Position numbers and translations under genes: made by a program. 64,000 nucleotides of DNA from Chrysaora quinquecirrha (Eukaryota; Cnidaria; Scyphozoa; Semaeostomeae; Pelagiidae), in contig JACTAT010000010.1 of assembly GCA_014526335.1 (NCBI GenBank), forward strand, positions 6,890,217-6,954,216, written 5' to 3'. Below, in pieces: positions 10,515 through 22,500 of this stretch (positions are counted from its first letter, which is position 1; every line of letters starts with the position of its first letter). Under the pieces are notes generated by a model. It searched no databases and was not told where the DNA came from. It saw nothing but the letters and a program-made list of their open reading frames with translations.

Positions 10515-13500
10515 GTAGGTAGTCTATCTGGATATGTCACAAAAGATGGCACCGGTAACAATTTTTCCAGCAAGTTCTTTATTTTTTTAAGAATAAAATG
10601 CAGTTATCTTTTGTCCAGAATAACGTCCACTACACTACTACTAGTATATCTAGCTAATTATAGCAGGATTCATTGGGTATGGGTATGTTTTGATGATGCT
10701 TCAAACAATATCCCTATTGTACGGACTAACAGTTTGGGAAAAGGTCTCATTTGGACTAAGCAATCCAATAGCAACTATTCAATTGGATAGCAAATACTCC
10801 ATGAAATAGCAAAATCACTTAGTCACTTTGCCAGGTTGGAAAATACACGCTTTTTTTTATAAGGAACCACTTTATAAGGAACCTACATGTAGAAGGCCCG
10901 AAACTTTAAAGAACTTATACTACTAAAGAGAAAATCATTACGGAACTTTTGAATGTTGAATACTTTTATCACTGCAAATAATCAAGAATTAGAAAGCCGG
11001 TTCCATTCATTTGCAGTCGAAAATCACATAAATTGTACGTTAAGCATGTATCCAATGTTTCTTTGAGTAGTCTCGAGCTTTGCTCACATGCAAATGTCTC
11101 TCTTTTATTGTTAAGACCACTGTATGTGCAGTTAAAATTAAGGAACTATTAAGGAACTTTAAGAACTAGGCCATGAGGTAGGTTCCTTATAAAAAACAAA
11201 GCGTGTATGCAAGTTTCCCTACATGTCATTGTGAGCAGATAGAGAAAACAATAGGCTAATGACAATAGGTCAAACAACAGGAGAGGTGTGAGCAAGTGCA
11301 AGTGTGAGCAAGTTTTCCAACTTGGACAATTTGATTGCATATACCAAAAATACAAGATTGCCGCTGTGCCGAAAATGTTGCAAAAGCGTGAAGCGATTGT
11401 AATTCCATTCAAATCAGCATACAAAAAACGTATTTTCAATGCATGAAAATATCATTCTTGACAAACCGGAATAAAATTGAAAGATGTTGTAAATATGATT
11501 CAAAAGCATGTTAAAAACACTCTGCAGTCATACAAAATCACCGAATAATATTAGTTAACTCCATTTTCTAGTTTGATAAACAACGTTTTTGTGCATTTTG
11601 ATGCATTTTTTTACCGATCTACTACCGTTGCCAATCCACAGCAAAATTTAGGCCTGTCACCAGAAAAATATGATAAATGAGTGACTAAGCAATCAATTAG
11701 TGATTTTGCTATTCGATCGAGTAGTTGCTACTCAATTAAATAGTCCTATTGGATCGCTTAGTTGCTAACCAAATGTTCCCAAACTGACTAATCAAAGGGA
11801 AACCTATGGGTAAGCTCTTGTGGAACAAATTGGTTGCCTCTTTTTGTTCTCTGCTACAACTTGCATCTGCCATGTTTCCAAAGTCCCTAATTGCCCCCCC
11901 TTGGGGGATGAATTTTTTGCAAAATTTCCAACCCCCTGCTCTTATTGGACCCCCTGCTTATTAACATTTGCATTTATTTGCCTAATTGACTGTGACTTTA
12001 GTAGTGTAAATTTTTTTTTCTCTCTTTGTTGGTTAGAGCTATGGACTGCCTTAGCCTTTAAAGTACTATAGGGCATGTTGCACTGCATTTCAGTAGTTTC
12101 CTGACAAAGTTTCCCAACAAATTCTGACCCCCCATTTATTCCACCCCCTGGCAATTAAATCCTGACTGCAGTTCAAACCCCCTTACCAACTAGACACAAA
12201 GGAACAGCAACCTTGCAAAACAGCACAACTCGTAATTTATAAACAGTGAGACGACCTGAAACGACCTGAAACGAGATGAAATCACCTGAAACGACCTGAA
12301 ACAACCTGAAACAACCTGAAACGAGCCGTAAAATTTGGAATCGAGGCTGAAACGACCTGAGACGACCTGCTATCTTAGCAACGAAGTGTTAAGGTCAAGG
12401 GATTTGTATTGTTCTTTACGCATTGTCACATTCTTTTCTTATCACAATAGGAACACGTGTCAGTATCAAAGCGGCCATCCTTTCATCAGACACCTAATTT
12501 TCTGCGAAAGACAGTCTATCCGATCCGGGGTCATTGGGCAGGAGGGGTTATGATGATGGGCGGTTTTTCGGGTTTTTCGACACTTCGAGAGCGGTTTTAC
12601 CGAGGGGCAATTCACTCCTCAGAAAGGTGTACGAGATTTTTATGAAAACAAAAGGATCTCCAAGAGATTTTTGTGAAAACAATAGGTTTTCTAGCAAAGT
12701 TGTACGAGGTTTTTAAAGAATGAATCGCCCCTCGGGTTTTACGGTTTTACCTTCAAAAAGTACGGTTTTTCAATTTTGATTTCGAGGGCAATTCACTCCT
12801 TGAAAGTCTCGTACACCTTTGCTGGAATTCCTATTGTTTTCTCGGAAGTCCCTTGAAAGTCCTTTAGTTATAATGGAAGTCTCGTACGCCTTTTTGCAGA
12901 GTGAAATGCCCCTCGGTGATTTCGTGTGGTTTAAAAGAGTTTTAACATGTAGGTCTACGCTTCAACTATTTTGGCTAAAAAATGTTTTTACGGTTTTCAA
13001 ACCTCCCCCTATGCCTCCATGATGGAGTTTCGAACCAAGATGTTAATCTAAAGAATTTGGCGTTAAACACAAAATGCCGATAAAAACAAAAAGAAAAGGC
13101 GAAAAAATTCAGAAAGCCCTGGTTTTTATTTAAAAAGATACTACGATAAAGCTTATACCGAGGGGCATTATTCACTCCTTGAAAATCTCGTACACCTTTA
13201 CTGGAAGTCCTATTGTTTTCTTGGAAATCCCTTGAAAGTCCTTTTGTTTTAATGAAAATCTCAGACGCCTTTTTGCAGAGTGAAATGCCCTCGGCTTATA
13301 CAGTAAATGGGAATTTGTGGGAGAATGGCAACAACCAAATATCTTAATTGAAAACAGACTCCTCCTTTTGATAAGGAAATCATATGAAGTCAATCAATTT
13401 CAGCTCCAACAGTAATTTTTTTCAACAGATTAAGAGCAATACCTTCCCAGAGGGATGGCCGCTTTGAAACTGAAACGTGTTCCTATTGTGATAAGAAAAG

Positions 13501-16500
13501 AATGTGAGAATGCGTAAAGAACAATACAAATCCCTTGACCTTAAAACTTCGTTGCTAAGATAGCAGGTCGTCTCAGGTCGTTTCAGCCTCGATTCCAAAT
13601 TTTATGGCTCGTTTCAGGTTGTTTCAGGTTGTTTCAGGTCGTTTCAGGTGATTTCATCTCGTTTCAGGTCGATTCAGGTCGTCTCACTGTTTATAAATTA
13701 CGCAGCACAACTTCCATTTATATTGCAATATTCAATTGAGAAGTCCAGATAACATACATTAGCTAAATCAAAATTTATTTTGACAATATTTTTTTGCTTT
13801 CAACTTCATGAAACAGAAACAGCCTACTATTTTGTTTTCAGGACTTTTGTTTGTTGCATGCACAGTTTTAAAATGTTTAGAAACTTTGTTGGCAGTCATA
13901 GGTTCAGGAAAATGTTTTGACAAAACAACAAACCTTAGACCTAGTATAGCCGTAATTTATAAAAGTAAAACCCACCAGAACCCAGCTGAACCCAGCTGTA
14001 ACCAGCCTGAACCCACCTGAACCCAGCAGCGAAAAGCATTTAACCCAGCTGCTTTCACCTTAAAACAATAAATGTTAATAGGTTGTAAAAATGCTTTTGG
14101 GAATTCACTCGTAGTACTTGTTTACAAATTCTGTTTCTCTTGAATATCCCAGGAGTCTATTGCGCATTTAAAGAATTGATCAAAGTATTAAGTAAGATTT
14201 TAGGAACCTTTTCGAGCTTTTCTAACAGGAGTAAAGTTAATGAAGGTTGTTTTCGGTTCTTTGGTTTAAAATATGCAGAACAATTTTCTTAATTGAAGAT
14301 AAATTTCAAGTAGAAATATTTGCATCGCTTCAAAGTTTTCCAAGTTTTCTGATATGCATTTCGCTATTTCATTATTTTGCTATTTCATCATTTCATTATT
14401 TTGTTATTTGCCGAATTCTGTTAGCCTATTAAATTTAGAAATGATTTGCAGGGACAATTTACTCTGAGGGCAATTTCAAAAAGACACAAATAGGAGTGAC
14501 ATTTCACTCAAGGACCATTCAAGAAGTTAAGAATTTGCCAATAATATATATCCAACCCTATAGCCTAGGCTTTTAAATATGAAAGAAATTTCCCTTGTAA
14601 AATCTGAAAATTCTTTATTTTGCGTATGTGACTTTTGCACACCTTGGTTGATGTGATCGCATGCCTCAAATAAAAAAGACATTCCCAATAATTGGATTGA
14701 AGCAGATTGAAGTTCCCCCTCAATTCACTCAATAGAAATATAGTACACACTTGCTTGTGATGAAATACTTATTTTCACTGAAATCTCTTGCAGATCATTT
14801 TGTTTCATGACAGTCTCGTAGTCTTTCGATAAGAAAAATGATTGCATTTTTAAGATAAAAAATGGTTCCTAAACTTCTAATATTTTAATCAATTCTTTAA
14901 ACCAGCACAATAGTCTCTTGAGATAATCAAGAGAAATCCGATTTGTAAAGGAGAACTACGAGCGTATTCCTGAAAGCATTTTAAAGCCTATTGGCTGGTT
15001 TTATTGTTCTAAGGTGAGAGCAGCTCGGTTCGATGCTTTTCGCTGCTGGGTTCAGGTGGTTACTGCTGGGTTCAACTGGGTTCAGGTAGGTTTAACTTTT
15101 ATGAATTACAGACCTACAGCACTTCACATGTTTTTAAACACTCAACTGGGTCTGGTCATAATACTGTAAAATTGAACAATTTCATGTTGCTATCTAAAAA
15201 TCATCACTCTTACTAGGAACGTATAATATCAGAGGCATTGAAGATAAAAATGTTTAAACCATCTTACATTGCGGAAGACAAATCCATTCTGTTTAAACGG
15301 TTCAATTGAAAAATTTCTTTTCATCAATATTATTACATCATTATTTTTTCTGGTTCTTCTTTTCATAATGTCATATATCAATATCCATAACAACAGTTGT
15401 TTAACTTTAGAATTTTAAGCTTTAACCATTTTTAAAAACAGTTACTCTGATGATGACTGCTGGAAAGTGCAGTCAAATATATCGTTGATTACAAATAATT
15501 TTGTAATCTATTGTTTGTTATCTCAAAGACAAGGCTTGTTTCATATTACATGCCGTTCCATGCCTCACCAAGTAAATTTTCACTTAATGCAGGTGGTTTG
15601 GCATACAGGAATTATATGACGCCATTTTCACATGTGTGAATTTTGCATAATCGTACCACACAGCAAAAGCCTCTTGTATACAGTACGTCATCCCAGAGTG
15701 AGGTGTGAAATCAAAAGCATGCTCAAAAAGTCACAACTCCCTGTACCGTTCTTCAACATTTGCACAGGATTTTGACTTTCTACCATGATACTGCCTTGCC
15801 TGTTTGCATATTTTACTTGTTTATAGCAGTTGTTGCAGCTATGAGTTCAGTGTTACAAAAGTTTTAACTAAAAACACTTATACTGATATCACCATTAAGA
15901 TTTGAGAAAAATTGCTCTACTTAAAGTGTTGTCCTTATAATTAGGCACTGTTTTGGGGTAAATGTCTTGCCTTCAAAGGAAGAATTTCAAACTTTCCTAA
16001 GTGGTCTTTTCTCTCTTTTAGAGTAGGGATGAAAATAAGTTTGTTGACTGGAATGCTTGGCAAGAAGATTCATTTAATAATGGTGTTACACCTGGCTGCA
16101 TTGAAGATAACTTATTTGAAGATATGGAACCCAAATTGACAAGACCGAAGACGGTAAAACACTGTACACGCTTTTTCTGCAAAAAAATAAATTGTCAGTG
16201 TTGAGAGTTTCTTTTTAAGGCATGTAGAATTAAAATGAGCAAAAACAACCTGAAACAACCTGCTTCTGCTATCTGAGCAAGGACGTGTGAGAGTCTAGGG
16301 AATCCTTTTGTTCTTCACACATTGTCACATTCTTAATGATTACACTTGTCGTGAATGGCACAAAACTTATATAATTACAACAGAAGCATGTAAGTGTCAA
16401 AGTGGTTGCTCATCTTCTTGGGACGTCTTCTTTACACATTTCCATATTGTAATGAATATAAAGAACACTACGCTTCTCTCAACTTTAACACTTTGTTGCC

Positions 16501-19500
16501 AAGATAGCAGGTTGTTTCAGGTCATTTCACCTTCAATGGACCTTTTCCATTATACCGTCACATGTGTTAATGCCTGCAATTCATGGTAGTAGCTGTAGTC
16601 ACCGCACCACCGCGTGTTGTTTTCAGTACTGTACATAGCGTTGTTGTCCTGATGTTGTTGCTGCCAAATCGAAGACTAATTCTAGTTTGAACGACTAGGA
16701 AAGCCTTACTTTCCTTCAAAATATTGCCTGGAGATGTCTATACAATCTTGTTCTTTGAAAATTAGTTGTAAACGTGGACCAAAGGTCTGTGTTGTCTGCA
16801 GGGTTCGCGAGACTGGATCGGATACCCATTATTCACTTTGCCGAAAACTAACCTCATTAATTCTCTTGTTTGTCGCATACTTATGGTTTGCTCTCAAACT
16901 AGGCTTGGCTGAATACAGAATTGTTCAGAGTAGTTACAACAAATTTTCCGCTGTGAATCATCAAGTCAGAATTTTTGAAAAACGTAGTCAATAGAATATT
17001 TCATAGTCAATAGAAAAAAACACTGACCTGGAGATATATTGTTCTAATGTATTGTTCAGTTTTCTAGTCAGAAACGAGTGCACATAATTCTGCAAGCAAT
17101 TAAAATCAACGCAAACTGCAATAGAAACACTTTCTGAACCTGGAGCGAAATTTTGACAACGGATCCAAAATAAAAATTGCGTTTGCACTAGAAGTTCATA
17201 TCTGTGCAAACAGCAAATTCGATTATTTTCATGCACAGCATCTCCAAAATTTCATGCACAACATCTCCTGAAACGAACGTAATTCCAGCTGTTGCACACG
17301 GAGAGGATTCCCTTACTGGAAATGCTTACCATTTTCCAGAAGTGTCGTGCCCGACCCAGGCCTCTTTGAAAAGGTGTATTACAGCATGTTGTGTGTTTCC
17401 TATTAAGGTTGTCTTATAAGAGAAAAACGAGCATGATGTATAACCAAAATTCAAATTTAAGCCCATAAAGTTTGACACAAAAAACGACATTATTTGGTTT
17501 TGAAAGCACGTTTCGATCGTCCTGTGATCATGACAAGTTAGAAGATTTACAAATTAATCAACCAATTTATAGATCTACAATCCTCGCCAAAAAGGCTGGG
17601 ACACGTCGAACTTGTGTAAAATTCTCACTCTAAAGACGCATACCCCCCTCCCCCGACTCAATGTTGGTGAAATCAATGTTGACAGTGGTCCCAACATTGA
17701 TTCGGGGGGGAGGGGGGTCTTATTACCCAAATATGTTGTAATGGGACGGGGTTTTTAAGGTAAAACATACTTATAACATATTGTCCCCAATATTTTTGGC
17801 GAGGATTGTCTGAGCAAGAGCAGAAATCTAAAATTGTGTTTTTCTCAAGAATGGAAAGACTCAAAAGGCTCAAGTGATGTTTATTGTAAATAGGAGGAAT
17901 GACTTTATATTTTGGGGGGCTTTGGGGGGTCAGGGCCAAAATTTTGCAAAATGTGAAAATTCATTGAAAAGTGAAGGAATCCTTTGAAAAAGGCCGTAAT
18001 TCACTTTCCAACATCGCAAAATCATAAGAGGCAACGGTACACATTTTCAGCTCCAGAAGCAATACCTTTATCATTCAAATGCATCTTTAGAACCGTTCTG
18101 TAGACCACAATTCAAGCGATGCGTCTGCCGCTGCGGAGGAGAGAGCTTGACATCTAAGAAACTGACAGTTCTCCATCATTTTCTACCACATAAAAGTGGA
18201 ATAACTCAAGTCCAAATAATTTTCCCGTACTTCTCGCTATCCGACAATACATTTCTGGGGGTATTTCATGTTATAAAATAATTTTCCCTTTTTGTCATTC
18301 CTTCTGAGTTCGTTTTCTGACAGTTCTCCACTCTCTGTAGTAAGTAAACAATACAGCTGGTGAAAACCTATCTTTAAAAACAGGTGGAGAACTGTGAGAA
18401 ATATACTTTGCCATGCATTGGCAGTCAAACTCTGTTGAAAATCTTAAAGTAGACATGAAATAATACAGAATTACAAAGTTACAAGTGCAGTCTTTCAAGC
18501 AACGAGGAGATATTTACATTTGAAGATGGAGAACTGTGGGGAGAACTGTGTGGAGAACTGTAGAACTTGGCATCCCGCTTGGTTGCTCCTTATTCAATTT
18601 CGCAGTCCATCAAATAACAATGCCAATTATGCTTACTTTAGCATTCTTCCGTTCTCTGTTGTGAAGATCAACAACACTTGAAAGCAAGTACATCATGCCT
18701 GCATAATTCGTTTCATTTTCTGAATTTCGTAATAATTCACTGCTAAACGGTGGAGTCAGTTTATGAGCTTTGATGAAAGGTTTTCAGTTTATAGTTAGAT
18801 TCGTCTCCAGACAACATAATGCAGACTGTTTTATGTAAATTTACAACCCTCCCGTTACTGTTTATAACAGAATTTCTGACCTTCTGTTTTGCTGTGATTA
18901 CTCAATATTCAGACAATCCTCGCCAAAAAGGCTGGGACACGTCGAACTTTTGTAAAATTCTCACTCTAAAGACGCATACCCCCTCCCCCGACTCAATGTT
19001 GGTGAAATCAATGTTGACAGTGGTCCCAACATTGATTCGGGGAGGGGGTCTTATTACCCAAATATGTTGTAATGGGACGGGGTTTTTAAGGTAAAACATA
19101 CTTATAACATATTGTCCCCAATATTTTTGGCGAGGATTGTCTGAGCAAGAGCAGAAATCTAAAATTGTGTTTTCTCAAGAATGGAAAGACTCAAAAGGCT
19201 CAAGTGATGTTTATTGTAAATAGGAGGAATGACTTTATATTTTGGGGGCTTTGGGGGTCAGGGCCAAAATTTTGCAAAATGTGAAAATTCATTGAAAAGT
19301 GAAGGAATCCTTTGAAAAGGCCGTAATTCACTTTCCAACATCGCAAAATCATAAGAGGCAACGGTACACATTTTCAGCTCCAGAAGCAATACCTTTATCA
19401 TTCAAATGCATCTTTAGAACCGTTCTGTAGACCACAATTCAAGCGATGCGTCTGCCGCTGCGGAGGAGAGAGCTTGACATCTAAGAAACTGACAGTTCTC

Positions 19501-22500
19501 CATCATTTTCTACCACATAAAAGTGGAATAACTCAAGTCCAAATAATTTTCCCGTACTTCTCGCTATCCGACAATACATTTCTGGGGTATTTCATGTTAT
19601 AAAATAATTTTCCTTTTGTCATTCCTTCTGAGTTCGTTTTCTGACAGTTCTCCACTCTCTGTAGTAAGTAAACAATACAGCTGGTGAAAACCTATCTTTA
19701 AAAACAGGTGGAGAACTGTGAGAAATATACTTTGCCATGCATTGGCAGTCAAACTCTGTTGAAAATCTTAAAGTAGACATGAAGTAATACAGAATTACAA
19801 AGTTACAAGTGCAGTCTTTCAAGCAACGAGGAGATATTTACATTTGAAGATGGAGAACTGTGGGAGAACTGTGTGGAGAACTGTAGAACTTGGCATCCCG
19901 CTTGGTTGCTCCTTATTCAATTTCGCAGTCCATCAAATAACAATGCCAATTATGCTTACTTTAGCATTCTTCCGTTCTCTGTTGTGAAGATCAACAACAC
20001 TTGAAAGCAAGTACATCATGCCTGCATAATTCGTTTCATTTTCTGAATTTCGTAATAATTCACTGCTAAACGGTGGAGTCAGTTTATGAGCTTTGATGAA
20101 AGGTTTTCAGTTTATAGTTAGATTCGTCTCGAGACAACATAATGCAGACTGTTTTATGTAAATTTACAACCCTCCGTTACTGTTTATAACAGAATTTCTG
20201 ACCTTCTGTTTTGCTGTGATTACTCAATATTCAGACAATCCTCGCCAAAAGGCTGGGACACGTCGAACTTTTGTAAAATTCTCACTCTAAAGACGCATAC
20301 CCCTCCCCCGACTCAATGTTGGTGAAATCAATGTTGACAGTGGTCCCAACATTGATTCGGGGAGGGGGTCTTATTACCCAAATATGTTGTAATGGGACGG
20401 GGTTTTAAGGTAAAACATACTTATAACATATTGTCCCCAATATTTTTGGCGAGGATTGTCTGAGCAAGAGCAGAAATCTAAAATTGTGTTTTTCTCAAGA
20501 ATGGAAAGACTCAAAAGGCTCAAGTGATGTTTATTGTAAATAGGAGGAATGACTTTATATTTTGGGGGGCTTTGGGGGGTCAGGGCCAAAATTTTGCAAA
20601 ATGTGAAAATTCATTGAAAAGTGAAGGAATCCTTTGAAAAAGGCCGTAATTCACTTTCCAACATCGCAAAATCATAAGAGGCAACGGTACACATTTTCAG
20701 CTCCAGAAGCAATACCTTTATCATTCAAATGCATCTTTAGAACCGTTCTGTAGACCACAATTCAAGCGATGCGTCTGCCGCTGCGGAGGAGAGAGCTTGA
20801 CATCTAAGAAACTGACAGTTCTCCATCATTTTCTACCACATAAAAGTGGAATAACTCAAGTCCAAATAATTTTCCCGTACTTCTCGCTATCCGACAATAC
20901 ATTTCTGGGGGTATTTCATGTTATAAAATAATTTTCCCTTTTTGTCATTCCTTCTGAGTTCGTTTTCTGACAGTTCTCCACTCTCTGTAGTAAGTAAACA
21001 ATACAGCTGGTGAAAACCTATCTTTAAAAACAGGTGGAGAACTGTGAGAAATATACTTTGCCATGCATTGGCAGTCAAACTCTGTTGAAAATCTTAAAGT
21101 AGACATGAAATAATACAGAATTACAAAGTTACAAGTGCAGTCTTTCAAGCAACGAGGAGATATTTACATTTGAAGATGGAGAACTGTGGGGAGAACTGTG
21201 GAGAACTGTAGAACTTGGCATCCCGCTTGGTTGCTCCTTATTCAATTTCGCAGTCCATCAAATAACAATGCCAATTATGCTTACTTTAGCATTCTTCCGT
21301 TCTCTGTTGTGAAGATCAACAACACTTGAAAGCAAGTACATCATGCCTGCATAATTCGTTTCATTTTCTGAATTTCGTAATAATTCACTGCTAAACGGTG
21401 GAGTCAGTTTATGAGCTTTGATGAAAGGTTTTCAGTTTATAGTTAGATTCGTCTCCAGACAACATAATGCAGACTGTTTTATGTAAATTTACAACCCTCC
21501 CGTTACTGTTTATAACAGAATTTCTGACCTTCTGTTTTGCTGTGATTACTCAATATTCAGACAATCCTCGCCAAAAAGGCTGGGACACGTCGAACTTTTG
21601 TAAAATTCTCACTCTAAAGACGCATACCCCCCTCCCCCCGACTCAATGTTGGTGAAATCAATGTTGACAGTGGTCCCAACATTGATTCGGGGGGGAGGGG
21701 GGTCTTATTACCCAAATATGTTGTAATGGGACGGGGTTTTTAAGGTAAAACATACTTATAACATATTGTCCCCAATATTTTTGGCGAGGATTGTCTGAGC
21801 AAGAGCAGAAATCTAAAATTGTGTTTTTCTCAAGAATGGAAAGACTCAAAAGGCTCAAGTGATGTTTATTGTAAATAGGAGGAATGACTTTATATTTTGG
21901 GGGGCTTTGGGGGGTCAGGGCCAAAATTTTGCAAAATGTGAAAATTCATTGAAAAGTGAAGGAATCCTTTGAAAAAGGCCGTAATTCACTTTCCAACATC
22001 GCAAAATCATAAGAGGCAACGGTACACATTTTCAGCTCCAGAAGCAATACCTTTATCATTCAAATGCATCTTTAGAACCGTTCTGTAGACCACAATTCAA
22101 GCGATGCGTCTGCCGCTGCGGAGGAGAGAGCTTGACATCTAAGAAACTGACAGTTCTCCATCATTTTCTACCACATAAAAGTGGAATAACTCAAGTCCAA
22201 ATAATTTTCCCGTACTTCTCGCTATCCGACAATACATTTCTGGGGGTATTTCATGTTATAAAATAATTTTCCCTTTTTGTCATTCCTTCTGAGTTCGTTT
22301 TCTGACAGTTCTCCACTCTCTGTAGTAAGTAAACAATACAGCTGGTGAAAACCTATCTTTAAAACAGGTGGAGAACTGTGAGAAATATACTTTGCCATGC
22401 ATTGGCAGTCAAACTCTGTTGAAAATCTTAAAGTAGACATGAAGTAATACAGAATTACAAAGTTACAAGTGCAGTCTTTCAAGCAACGAGGAGATATTTA

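Larger units (their letters stand above)
12231..13702. mobile_element. Foldback/MULE-like element with decamer-repeat arms
   Basis: The termini CGTAATTTATAAACAGTGAG are perfect 20-base inverted copies. Arms of about 240 bases contain tandem GAAACGACCT-type decamers followed by CTATCTTAGCAACGAAGTG. A perfect 10-bp direct repeat, CAGCACAACT, flanks it (12221-12230 and 13703-13712). Long arms, internal direct repeats and a 9-10-bp duplication fit Mutator-like foldback elements. The interior has no transposase but carries three copies of a shorter MITE. Confidence 0.8.

Noticed and set aside
10128..10790. Reading the whole 220-codon ORF as the EBAG9 N-terminus
   Set aside because: The sequence before 10293 and after the donor at 10515 has no family similarity, while the 10293-10514 part fits the expected anchor exon.
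17673..22482. Recurrent 60-91-codon ORFs in the tandem array
   Set aside because: They recur because the unit recurs; frames are broken by homopolymer differences between copies and show no domain.
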